Of a stretch of DNA of 64,000 nucleotides, positions 40,582-49,708 are shown one piece after another. The stretch is from Sphingobacteriales bacterium (GTDB lineage Bacteria > Bacteroidota > Bacteroidia > Chitinophagales > Chitinophagaceae), in contig JACRLZ010000002.1 in NCBI GenBank assembly GCA_016235125.1, forward strand, positions 186,001-250,000, given 5' to 3'. How positions within the stretch are numbered: the first letter of the stretch is position 1; each line of letters starts with the position of its first letter. The notes under the pieces were generated by a model that ran no database searches, was not told the origin of the DNA, and worked only from the letters and a program-made list of their open reading frames with translations. Made by a program: the position numbers and the translations under genes.

Positions 40582-42654
40582 ATGCTTATGAAAATTCGGG
40601 TCCTCTTTATCATTTTTATTTGCATTGGAATAGTTTCAATAACGCAGGGGCAGGATAAGCCCAAAGTCAGGTTCGGGAAGGTAGAAGCCGCTGATTTTGA
40701 TCTATCGGCGTATAAATTTGATCCTGAAGCCGGGGCTTTAATAATTTCAGATGCAGGAAAAACAGAGTTTGTTGTCAATAAAGAGCAACGCTTTGCCCTT
40801 CAGTTTAAAAGGCAAACAAGGATAAAGATCATTAATCAAAAAGGTTTTGACGCAGCGACAATAGAGATTCCCCTTTATACCGATGGGCATGATGAAGAAA
40901 AGATCGAAGGTTTCAAGGCAGTAACCTATAATCTCGAAAACGGAAATGTAACTGAAACAAAAGTGAGCAGTAAAGATGTATTTACGGAAAGGGTAAATAA
41001 GAACTGGATTTTGAGAAAGTTTACTTTCCCTTCACTGAAGGAGGGTTCAATAATAGAATACTCATACACGATCAATTCAAATTATATAATTAATCTTCAG
41101 GAGTGGGAATTTCAGGGAGAATATCCCCGCCTTTGGAGTGAATATGAAGTAAATATTCCGGAGTATTTTCAATATTCCAATATCGCACAGGGTTATTTAG
41201 CCTTTACTGTAAATAAAGCGGAGCAAACGCAGCAAATTTTCACATTTGAAGAAGCTACTTCTTTTGTTCCGGGAAATATGGCCCGGAGCGCCACTTCAAA
41301 CCCCTATCAAAAAATTATTAATAGCGGTGAAAAATTCACTATGACCGCCAAAGTATTTATAAACAAATGGGCAATTAAGGATGTACCCGGGTTGAGGCCG
41401 GAGAAGTTTACATCCTCGTATAAAAACTATATTTCAAAAATCAACTTTCAACTGTCTTCTGTCAAATTTCCCGATCGGCAGCCGCAAATATTTTATTCGA
41501 GCTGGGAGGATTTAAACAGACAGTTGCTGGAAAATGATGATTTCGGAGTTCCGTTAAATAAGTCCAATAACTGGATGGATGATGATATAAAAGCAATCGT
41601 TGGCGGCAGTACCAATGATCTGGATAAGGCAAAAAAAATTGTTGCCTATCTTAAAAATAATTTTACCTGTACCGGAAATGGAATATATCTTACCGATAAC
41701 TTTAAAAATATTTTTTCTAATAAAAAGGGTAATGTAGCCGACATCAACCTGCTGCTGCTAAGTATTCTGCGGCATGAAAAAATCAAAGCAGAGCCTGTTA
41801 TTTTAAGCACCAGGAGCAATGGATATGTAAATGAATTGTACCCCATTATCGACCGGTTTAATTATGTAATATGCGAAGCACAAATTGAAGGGAAAAAATA
41901 TTATATGGATGCCACCCAGGCAAAAATGGGCTTTGGTTACCTGCCGTTAAAATGTTACAACGGTTATTCAAGGATCATCAGCAGTGAAGAACCCCGTCCT
42001 GTTTACCTGCTTACCGACTCCGTACAGGAAACTAAAAGAACTACTGTATTTATTGTGAATGATGATAACAATAACTGGGTGGGCAGCTTTAGTTCTGAGC
42101 TTGGATATTACGGGTCAGCGGACGTCCGGGACGAATTAGCAGAGAAAGGAAAGGAAGAATATTATAAAAAGATTAAAACAACCTTGCCTGCCGAAATAGA
42201 GATTCGTAACCCAGCCGCCGAACCTGTAAATGATTTTGAAAAACCTTTGACAGTCAGTTTTGAATTTGATTTGAAATTCAATAAGGACAACGATCTTATT
42301 TATTTTAACCCGTTGCTTTCAGAAGGGATGAAGGACAACCCTTTTAAATCAGCTGAAAGAAAATATCCTGTGGAAATGCCTTTCGCACAAAATATTCAGT
42401 ACATAGCCAATATTGATATCCCATCCGGGTATGAAGTAGAGGAACTTCCCAAAAGGGAAAAAATTATATTCAATGATGGAGAAGGGCTGTATGAATACAT
42501 CATTCAAAAAAATGGTAATACAATTATGATGCAATGCAGGTTCAGGCTCAGTTTGGCAACTTACTTACCGGATGACTATGCCGGATTAAGGGATTTTTAC
42601 GGGAACGTTGTAAAAAAGCAAAGCGAAGTAATTGTATTCCGCAAGAAAAAATAA
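40582..42654 (+). CDS. DUF3857 / transglutaminase-fold protein, likely inactive (paralogue 1)
   Basis: A 690-residue secreted protein: signal peptide (to about residue 22, ending ITQGQ), a DUF3857 beta domain (about 60-230, VNKNWILRKFTFPSLKEGSIIEYSYTI), a transglutaminase-like domain (about 310-450) and a C-terminal DUF3858-like region. The catalytic cysteine of the transglutaminase core is replaced (GNVADINLL, Val385) and the histidine is Tyr428 (FNYVICEA); only Asp443 remains. The protein is therefore probably a non-catalytic binder or scaffold. First of three tandem paralogues with 12- and 3-bp gaps. The second ATG (40588) could also be the start. Confidence 0.9.
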   Translation: MLMKIRVLFIIFICIGIVSITQGQDKPKVRFGKVEAADFDLSAYKFDPEAGALIISDAGKTEFVVNKEQRFALQFKRQTRIKIINQKGFDAATIEIPLYTDGHDEEKIEGFKAVTYNLENGNVTETKVSSKDVFTERVNKNWILRKFTFPSLKEGSIIEYSYTINSNYIINLQEWEFQGEYPRLWSEYEVNIPEYFQYSNIAQGYLAFTVNKAEQTQQIFTFEEATSFVPGNMARSATSNPYQKIINSGEKFTMTAKVFINKWAIKDVPGLRPEKFTSSYKNYISKINFQLSSVKFPDRQPQIFYSSWEDLNRQLLENDDFGVPLNKSNNWMDDDIKAIVGGSTNDLDKAKKIVAYLKNNFTCTGNGIYLTDNFKNIFSNKKGNVADINLLLLSILRHEKIKAEPVILSTRSNGYVNELYPIIDRFNYVICEAQIEGKKYYMDATQAKMGFGYLPLKCYNGYSRIISSEEPRPVYLLTDSVQETKRTTVFIVNDDNNNWVGSFSSELGYYGSADVRDELAEKGKEEYYKKIKTTLPAEIEIRNPAAEPVNDFEKPLTVSFEFDLKFNKDNDLIYFNPLLSEGMKDNPFKSAERKYPVEMPFAQNIQYIANIDIPSGYEVEELPKREKIIFNDGEGLYEYIIQKNGNTIMMQCRFRLSLATYLPDDYAGLRDFYGNVVKKQSEVIVFRKKK

Positions 42655-42666
42655 CTTTTAAAGGAT

Positions 42667-44679
42667 ATGAAAGCAAACCTTATTCTTTGTTTCATTTCCA
42701 GCATCGGTTTTTTTTTGTCAGCCGGCGCCCAGGATAAATCCACTGCAAAGTATGGCAATGTTTCTGTTAAAGATTTTGAGACCAAAATATATTCCATTGA
42801 CAGCAATGCCAATGCCGTTGTTTTAGCAGATATCGGTTCCAGCAATATAGAAGGGAATAATAAAGGCTGGTTTTCGCTGGTTTATAAACATTTTAAACGG
42901 GTGCATATTCTTAATAAGAATGGTTATGATATCGCCAATGTATCTATTTCTTTGTATTCGGACGGAGAGGACGAAGAGGAATTGGACAAACTGAGGGCCA
43001 TTACATACAACCTTGAAAATGGAAAATTGGTTGAAACAAAACTGGATGTGAAATCAGGAGTGTTCAAAGATAAAATCAGTAGTAGCAGAATAAATAAAAA
43101 ATTTACATTTCCAAATGTAAAGGAAGGCTCTATTATTGAATTTGAATATACCATTACATCCGACTTTCTTACCAATCTGCAGCCATGGGAATTTCAGGGA
43201 GCATATCCCCGCCTGTGGAGTGAATACAACCTGTCATTACCTGTTTTCCTCGGCTATGTTTTTCTGACGCAGGGTTATCAGCGATATGATATAAAAAACA
43301 GCAATCAGAGAAACGAATCTTTCCAGATCATTGACAGCCGTGGCGCCGGTGCATCAGAGCGATACAGCTTCACCGCTAATGTGGATGATCACCGATGGGT
43401 GATGAAGCATGTTCCTGCTTTAAAAGAAGAAAATTTTACATCTACAGTGGATAATCACATTTCAAAGATTGAATTTCAGTTATCAGAATTCAGGCAGCCC
43501 CTTCGATATACCAATGTTATGGGAACCTGGACCAAACTGACTGAAATGCTGATGAATTCAGAATATTTCGGCCAACAGGTTACCAAAGACAATGGTTGGC
43601 TGAAAGACATTATCAACCCTATCATCAGTTCGGGGGACAGCAGGCTTGATAAGTGCCGAAAGATATTTAGTTGGGTTAGGGACAATTTTACCTGCACCAG
43701 CTATGATAGACGTTCGATGGATCAGACCCTGAAAAATCTGGTGAAAACAAAGAACGGAAATGTGGCGGAGATCAACCTGTTACTTACGGCAATGCTTAAG
43801 TATATAAACGCAGATGCAGACCCTGTCATTCTGAGTACCCGTGCAAACGGATATACTTTTCCCCTGTACCCGATCCTCAGCAAATTCAATTATGTGATAT
43901 GCCAGGCAAAAATTGATGATAAGACCTATTATCTCGATGCCAGCGAACCTCAAATGGGATTTGGCTATTTGCCAAGCCGCTGTTACAATGGCCATGCAAG
44001 GGTGGTTAATAAGGAAGCCGATGCTATAGGATTCAACAGCGACCAGGTAACTGAAACCAAAACCACCACCATATTTGTCATTAATGACGATAAGAGCAAC
44101 CTTGTAGGCAGCATGCAGCAAACTCCCGGTTACTACGAGTCGGCTGACCTGCGGGATCGTATTAAAGAAAAGGGAATGGAAGAACTGCAAAAAGATATTA
44201 AAAAGGTTTTTGGCGCCGGGATAACGATCAGTAATTTCGGAATAGACTCATTGAATAAATATGATTTTCCATTGGGCATTCATTATTATTTTGATATTAC
44301 AGATGAAAAGGAAGATATCATATATATGAATCCGATGTTTGGAGAAGGGTATAAGGAAAACCCTTTTAAATCAGCAGAACGGTTTTATCCGGTAGAAATG
44401 CCATTTGCCATGGATGAATCCTATAATCTGCAACTGGAGGTGCCGCATGGATATGTGGTGGATGAATTGCCAAAATCACAGATCGTAAAACTGAATGAGC
44501 AGGATGACGGGATGTTTGAATACAGGGTTTCGCAATCCGGCGACAATATCTCATTACGCAGCCGGATACGGTTTAAGAAAACATATTTTTTACCGGAAGA
44601 CTATGAAACACTAAGGGAATTTTTCAACCTCATTGTTAAAAAGCATGCTGAGCAGATAGTGTTTAAAAAGAAAAAATAG
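42667..44679 (+). CDS. DUF3857 / transglutaminase-fold protein, likely inactive (paralogue 2)
   Basis: A 670-residue secreted protein with the same layout as its upstream paralogue, sharing long stretches such as EFQGAYPRLWSEYNLSLP and the C-terminal NPMFGEGYKENPFKSAER and YPVEMPFA. The transglutaminase Cys position is Val366 (GNVAEINLL), the His position Tyr409 (FNYVICQA), Asp424 is kept. The same two substitutions in both copies mean that loss of catalysis predates the duplication or is under selection. Probably on the outer side of the inner membrane or in the outer membrane; function unknown. Confidence 0.9.
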   Translation: MKANLILCFISSIGFFLSAGAQDKSTAKYGNVSVKDFETKIYSIDSNANAVVLADIGSSNIEGNNKGWFSLVYKHFKRVHILNKNGYDIANVSISLYSDGEDEEELDKLRAITYNLENGKLVETKLDVKSGVFKDKISSSRINKKFTFPNVKEGSIIEFEYTITSDFLTNLQPWEFQGAYPRLWSEYNLSLPVFLGYVFLTQGYQRYDIKNSNQRNESFQIIDSRGAGASERYSFTANVDDHRWVMKHVPALKEENFTSTVDNHISKIEFQLSEFRQPLRYTNVMGTWTKLTEMLMNSEYFGQQVTKDNGWLKDIINPIISSGDSRLDKCRKIFSWVRDNFTCTSYDRRSMDQTLKNLVKTKNGNVAEINLLLTAMLKYINADADPVILSTRANGYTFPLYPILSKFNYVICQAKIDDKTYYLDASEPQMGFGYLPSRCYNGHARVVNKEADAIGFNSDQVTETKTTTIFVINDDKSNLVGSMQQTPGYYESADLRDRIKEKGMEELQKDIKKVFGAGITISNFGIDSLNKYDFPLGIHYYFDITDEKEDIIYMNPMFGEGYKENPFKSAERFYPVEMPFAMDESYNLQLEVPHGYVVDELPKSQIVKLNEQDDGMFEYRVSQSGDNISLRSRIRFKKTYFLPEDYETLREFFNLIVKKHAEQIVFKKKK

Positions 44680-44682
44680 CAG

Positions 44683-46596
44683 ATGAAAAAGAACATCCTT
44701 CTTATACTCGCATTATTTTTCCTGAGCCTGACCTTATCAGCAGGTGGGGGTGAATATGCTGTTTCAAAAATCCCTGATGCATTGAAAAAGAATGCTCATG
44801 TGGTAAAAAGAATGGAACAGATGAGGTTTGAGATCATCAACTCCGGCGAAGCTGTATTATGGAAAAAATATGCACTCACCATACTGGATGAAAAAGGAGA
44901 TGAACAGGCAGGTTTCCAGGAATATTATGACAGGTTGCATGAAATTAAAAATATTGAGGGGGCTCTCTTTGATGCGGAAGGAAAAGAATTAAAGCGGTTG
45001 AAGAACCGGCAGATCATTGATCTTACCGGCAGTGATGATGAAAACCTGATTGATGACCGCCGCCGCAAGTATCACAATTTTTTTTACAAAGTATATCCTT
45101 ACACTGTTCAGTACGAAGTGGAGATCCGGTTCAACGGCACATTGTTTTTTCCTGTGTGGCTGCCGAGGGAGGATGAATATTATTCGGTAGAGGAGAGCAG
45201 TATCAGCATTGTGTATCCTTCTGATTACACGGTCAGGTATAAAGCATACAATTATAGCGGAGAGCCGGTTTCTTCAGCAGGTGAAAAAGGAAAAAAGATA
45301 TTATCATGGCAGATCAGGGAACTTCCGGCAATAGAAGATGAGTTCGCATCACCATCCTGGTATGAGATGAATACCGTGGTATTATTTGCCCCGGCTGAAT
45401 TTGAACTGCAACAGTACAGGGGAACTATGATCAACTGGCAGGAGTTTGGAAAATTTGTATATGAACTGAAGAAAGGAAGAGACCAGTTGCCTGATAATGT
45501 GAAGCAAATGGTTCACCAGATAGCGGATGGCATACCGGATGCCCGGCAAAAGATTGCAAAGCTTTATGATTACATGCAAAAGAATACCCGCTACATCAGC
45601 ATTCAATTGGGTATTGGGGGCTGGCAGCCCTTTGATGCAAAATATGTGGCCGCCAAATCGTATGGCGACTGCAAGGCGCTTACCAATTACATGTACAGTT
45701 TACTGAAAGAAGCCGGTATTAATTCCTGTTACACTCTTATCAAGGCCGGAAGAAATGCAAACAGGATAATTGCTGACTTTCCATCGCAGCAATTCAATCA
45801 TGTTATCCTTTGTGTGCCGCTGCAAAAAGATACCATGTGGCTCGAATGTACCAGTCAAACTCTCCCCGCAGGCTATCTGGGAGATTTTACCTGCGATAGG
45901 CATGCTCTTATGATAAATGAAAATGGTGGCACTCTTATTCGAACACCCCGGTACAGCATGCTCGATAATCTTGAAGTAAGGAATATAAAAGCCACCCTGG
46001 ATGAAGAAGCCACCCTGCAGGTGCATGCCGTAACGAACTACGGAGGCTTACAGCAGGATCTTTATCATGAACTCATTCACAATCTTTCAAAAGATAAGGT
46101 GAAAGAGTTTTTGCATGAGCAACTTGATTTTGCCACTTATGATGTCAACAATTTTGATTATAAAGAGACTTTTGCTGCCCTGCCCTCCGTGCAGGAATCG
46201 CTGGATATAACGGTAAGCAATTATGCCACGATCACCGGCAAAAGGCTTTTTATCATTCCCAATATAATGACAAGGGCCAGCCGCAAACTTCCGGCAGGTG
46301 AGGAAAGAAAATTTGATATTGAACTGAATGTGGAGTATAAGGATGTGGACACTGTAGAAATTCAATTGCCTGACGGGTATACTGCAGAATCGGTTCCGGC
46401 AGACGTTTCAGTTTCAGGTAAGTTCGGCAGATACAATTGCTCTGTAAAACTTAGCGGAAATAAGCTGATCTATTACCGCAGTATGGAGCATTACAGTGGC
46501 CGATTCCCGTCAAAAGAATATCCGGAACTGGTAAAATTCTATGAAACGATCTACAAAGCCGACCGCAATAAAGTGGTGCTGGTAAAGGGACAGTAA
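44683..46596 (+). CDS. DUF3857 / transglutaminase-domain protein, apparently active (paralogue 3)
   Basis: A 637-residue secreted protein (signal peptide to about residue 21) with DUF3857 and transglutaminase domains. In contrast with the two upstream copies, the transglutaminase core has Cys330 (KSYGDCKALT) and His373 (FNHVILCV); the third position is Glu388 (WLECT) in place of Asp. It can therefore still be a cysteine protease- or transglutaminase-type enzyme. It starts three bases after the previous stop codon, and the three genes must share a transcript: two pseudo-enzymes plus one possible enzyme. Confidence 0.9.
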   Translation: MKKNILLILALFFLSLTLSAGGGEYAVSKIPDALKKNAHVVKRMEQMRFEIINSGEAVLWKKYALTILDEKGDEQAGFQEYYDRLHEIKNIEGALFDAEGKELKRLKNRQIIDLTGSDDENLIDDRRRKYHNFFYKVYPYTVQYEVEIRFNGTLFFPVWLPREDEYYSVEESSISIVYPSDYTVRYKAYNYSGEPVSSAGEKGKKILSWQIRELPAIEDEFASPSWYEMNTVVLFAPAEFELQQYRGTMINWQEFGKFVYELKKGRDQLPDNVKQMVHQIADGIPDARQKIAKLYDYMQKNTRYISIQLGIGGWQPFDAKYVAAKSYGDCKALTNYMYSLLKEAGINSCYTLIKAGRNANRIIADFPSQQFNHVILCVPLQKDTMWLECTSQTLPAGYLGDFTCDRHALMINENGGTLIRTPRYSMLDNLEVRNIKATLDEEATLQVHAVTNYGGLQQDLYHELIHNLSKDKVKEFLHEQLDFATYDVNNFDYKETFAALPSVQESLDITVSNYATITGKRLFIIPNIMTRASRKLPAGEERKFDIELNVEYKDVDTVEIQLPDGYTAESVPADVSVSGKFGRYNCSVKLSGNKLIYYRSMEHYSGRFPSKEYPELVKFYETIYKADRNKVVLVKGQ

Positions 46597-46725
46597 CCGC
46601 CCCATGATTTTCTTCAATACTTTTTTGAAACATGAGTTTAAGAACGGCCAGGTGAATTAAGGTTGTCAAATCAATATTGCTGTTCGGATTATTTTCAATA
46701 AATTTTCAGCTTATAATAACTGTTT

Positions 46726-48372
46726 ATGCAATTAGCAACCAAAGACATCCTTGTTTTTCTACTCTACTTTATTATAGTGGCCATGTATGGTTACTGGATT
46801 TACCAGAAAAAGAAAAATACGCATAATGACTCCAAAGATTTTTTTCTTGCTGAAGGCTCATTAACCTGGTGGGCCATCGGGGCTTCGCTGATTGCTTCCA
46901 ATATTTCTGCAGAACAGTTTATAGGCATGAGTGGTTCAGGTTTTGCGTTGGGTCTTGGCATCGCTTCTTATGAATGGATGGCAGCAGCTACACTGATTAT
47001 TGTTGCGGTATTTTTCATGCCCCTTTATCTGAAAAATAAGATTTACACCATGCCACAGTTTTTACGGCAGCGGTATGATGGAAGGGTGGCAACCATCATG
47101 GCGGTGTTTTGGTTGCTCCTGTATGTGCTGGTGAATCTTACTTCCATTATTTATCTTGGTGCATTGAGCCTGCAGCACATGCTGGGCGCCCCTTTCTTTT
47201 GGTGTGCACTGAGCCTGGTTGTATTTGCCATCTTCATTACACTCGGTGGCATGCGGGTAATCGGCTACACGGATGTGATACAGGTTTTCTTTTTGATACT
47301 TGGCGGATTGGCTACCACCTATCTTGCATTAGATCTTGTTTCAGACAAAGTGGGAACAGGCGCAGGAGTGATTGAAGGTTTGACCCTTTTAAAACAAAAA
47401 GCCCCCGAACATTTTCATATGGTATTTGAAAAAGGAAAATACCTGGTGCATGACGGGCAGGGGGGCATGATGGACCCATGGGGACAATTGCCGGGGCTTG
47501 CTGTACTGATAGGCGGAATGTGGATTGCCAATCTCAGCTATTGGGGATGCAATCAATACATCACCCAGCGGGCATTGGGAGCTGATTTACCTACTGCAAG
47601 AAAAGGATTGTTATTTGCCGCCTTTTTAAAATTATTAATGCCAGTGATTGTTGTGTTACCGGGTATAGCCTGTTATGTATTGTACAGCAATGGCGCACAT
47701 GAAAGTATCACAAACGGTATAGTAGAGAATGGCATAGTGAAACCCGATAACTCCTATTCTATATTGCTGAATTTATTACCGGCGGGGCTGAAGGGACTTG
47801 CCTTTGCTGCACTTACTGCCGCAATCGTTGCTTCGTTGGCAGGGAAATCCAATAGCATATCCACCATTTTTTCACTGGATATCTATAAACGCTTCATCAA
47901 TAAAAATGCAGATGATAAAACAGTGGTAAGGACTGGCAGATGGGTGGTGATTGTCGCTTTTGCCATTGCTTTGGCTATTGCTCCTGCACTGAAAAGTTTT
48001 GGACAGGGATTTAATTATATACAGGAATTTACCGGATTTATTTCACCGGGTATCTTAGCAATGTTTCTCATGGGTTTTTTCTGGAAAAGGTCTAATTCAA
48101 ACGGTGCATTGGCGGCAACATTAATCAGTATCCCGCTATCGGCTTTATTAAAATATACAGTTACTTCCATGCCATTTATGAACAGGATGGGAGTGGTGTT
48201 TCTTGCCTGTGTGGCCTTGATTGTATTATTCGGTTTGCTTGATCCTAAATCAAAAGATAATCCCAAAGCATTGCAGGTGGAGAAATCAATGTTCAGGATA
48301 CCAACAGGTTTTGCAGTTGGTTTGTTATTGGTGATGGGAATACTGGCAGCGCTGTATATTGTTTATTGGTAA
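46726..48372 (+). CDS. Sodium:solute symporter (SSS family), sugar transporter-like
   Basis: A 548-residue protein with 13-14 helices and the SSS signature: FFLAEGSLTWWAIGASLIASNISAEQFIGMSGSGFALGLGIASYEW near 40-85 and the C-terminal region GFISPGILAMFLMGFFWKRSN. The AEQFIGMSGSGF stretch is that of sodium/glucose (vSGLT-like) symporters, so a sugar is the likeliest substrate. It is separated by 129 bases from the DUF3857 genes and followed by a REP-like hairpin. Confidence 0.93.
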   Translation: MQLATKDILVFLLYFIIVAMYGYWIYQKKKNTHNDSKDFFLAEGSLTWWAIGASLIASNISAEQFIGMSGSGFALGLGIASYEWMAAATLIIVAVFFMPLYLKNKIYTMPQFLRQRYDGRVATIMAVFWLLLYVLVNLTSIIYLGALSLQHMLGAPFFWCALSLVVFAIFITLGGMRVIGYTDVIQVFFLILGGLATTYLALDLVSDKVGTGAGVIEGLTLLKQKAPEHFHMVFEKGKYLVHDGQGGMMDPWGQLPGLAVLIGGMWIANLSYWGCNQYITQRALGADLPTARKGLLFAAFLKLLMPVIVVLPGIACYVLYSNGAHESITNGIVENGIVKPDNSYSILLNLLPAGLKGLAFAALTAAIVASLAGKSNSISTIFSLDIYKRFINKNADDKTVVRTGRWVVIVAFAIALAIAPALKSFGQGFNYIQEFTGFISPGILAMFLMGFFWKRSNSNGALAATLISIPLSALLKYTVTSMPFMNRMGVVFLACVALIVLFGLLDPKSKDNPKALQVEKSMFRIPTGFAVGLLLVMGILAALYIVYW

Positions 48373-48414
48373 AAAGTATATTGCATGTTTCGAGAGGCCC
48401 GAAATGACGTTGAT

Positions 48415-48438
48415 GTCAGCCTGAGCTTGTCGAAGGCT
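48415..48438. repeat. REP-like hairpin without the inner palindrome
   Basis: GTCAGCCT, TGAGC, TTGTCGA and AGGCT form the core of the same family as 1048 and 15136 but lack the nested CCTGCC palindrome. The arms are again changed in step (AGCCT with AGGCT). It lies between convergent genes and touches the stop codon of the serine hydrolase gene. Confidence 0.65.
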
Positions 48439-49568
48439 TATTTACATAAAGAAGAAATCTGCTCATCAATGATCTTCTTCACTTCCTTATGCACTTCCGC
48501 TCTTTGGTCACCCAGAAATTTTTTTACAAAGCAGATATAAACATATCCTCTGCAAAAATCTATCATCGGCCAGGTGCCGAATAAACCCGGGCTGGCAAGG
48601 GAAGTAGCCGTTGCCGTTATTTTTGTAACTACGTTGGGATTGTAAGGGACATTAGGTTTGTTCAACGGTTTTCCATCCAACAAGAGTTCTGTCTTTTCTG
48701 TTTGTTCTACCACCCAGCTACCCAATGCATAAGTATATCCTTCAGCAGCTTTAGGTGCATACTTTATCTGTTCGGGTTTATCCTGTACCTGCATCATTTC
48801 GTTCACGGCATTTTCACTCAGTATCTGCTGACCGTTGTATTTCCCTTTATTCAGAATCATCACTAAAAATTTCATGTAATCCTCAGCTGTTGACCTAGCT
48901 CCGCCGGATGGATTTACCGGTCCGCCTTTTTCATCTGTAAAAGTCGTCTTCGTCATTCCAAGCGGAGTAAAGAGTTTTGTTTTGATGAGCACTTCAAATT
49001 TTTTCTTACTGATGATTTCTAAAACTCTTCCGGCAATATTCAATCCCACATTGCCATACCAGAAGTCGCTGCCGGGAGCAGCCCTCATTTCTCTTTTTGC
49101 AAAACTGCTTACTTCTTCTTCCAGCGATGCAAATTTTCTTCTTTCAAGGATGCGCTTCAGAAAATTTTTGTCATCAGCTATGCCGGTCATGTGGCAGAGG
49201 CATTGACGGATGGTTATATCTGCTTTCCCGTTTTTATCAAACTCAGGAATATACTTTGCCACTTTATCATCCAATGTTAGTTTTCCTTCATCTGCAAACT
49301 GCATTACCAATGCTGCAGTAAGCCATTTACTGCAACTGGCTATCGGGGCTTGTGTCTGGGAATTAAAATCACCCATTTCCTTCTTATAAACCAATGAATC
49401 GCCTTTCCAAAGCATACAAACCACATTATTGCCAAGTAATTTCTGGTTATCCTCCAGTTTCTTGTCCAGAGCAGTCCAGTTATATTGGGAAAAAGCCGGC
49501 TGCAACAATAGCAGAAAACCAAGAGCTGATATGACTTTCATGCAGATAGAACTAACTTTATGTGACAT
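48438..49568 (-). CDS. Serine hydrolase, class C beta-lactamase family
   Basis: A 376-residue exported protein: signal peptide (MKVISALGFLLLLQPAFSQ from residue 10 or so) and a beta-lactamase/DD-peptidase domain with Ser78-x-x-Lys81 (PIASCSKWLTAA), the YGN motif (FWYGNVGLNIAGRVLE) and LGMTKTTFTDEKGGPVNPSGGARSTAEDYMKFLVMIL. It is likely a periplasmic or secreted esterase or peptidase. The start is put at ATG 49568; ATG 49541 (directly at the signal) is equally possible, while the frame open to 49697 overlaps repeats. Confidence 0.9.
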   Translation of the reverse strand: MSHKVSSICMKVISALGFLLLLQPAFSQYNWTALDKKLEDNQKLLGNNVVCMLWKGDSLVYKKEMGDFNSQTQAPIASCSKWLTAALVMQFADEGKLTLDDKVAKYIPEFDKNGKADITIRQCLCHMTGIADDKNFLKRILERRKFASLEEEVSSFAKREMRAAPGSDFWYGNVGLNIAGRVLEIISKKKFEVLIKTKLFTPLGMTKTTFTDEKGGPVNPSGGARSTAEDYMKFLVMILNKGKYNGQQILSENAVNEMMQVQDKPEQIKYAPKAAEGYTYALGSWVVEQTEKTELLLDGKPLNKPNVPYNPNVVTKITATATSLASPGLFGTWPMIDFCRGYVYICFVKKFLGDQRAEVHKEVKKIIDEQISSLCK

Positions 49569-49629
49569 AGTTTCGGGTTTGGGGACTTGGATAAATATTT
49601 GCTTTTTGAGTTTAAAATTAATGATAATA

Positions 49630-49697
49630 GCCACGAAGCTCCAAGACACAAGAATATTCTTTGTGCCTTCGTGTCCCTGCCGGCAGGTTAGTGGCAA
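49630..49697. repeat. Palindromic intergenic repeat with a CCTGCCGGCAGG insertion
   Basis: AGCCACGAAG, CAAGAATATTCTTTG and CTTCGTGTC..AGTGGC make up a long interrupted palindrome between divergent genes. CCTGCCGGCAGG (49675-49686) sits inside the right arm, between GTGTC and TTAGTGGC, as if inserted into it. Confidence 0.6.
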
Positions 49698-49708
49698 AAA
49701 ATAAGACT

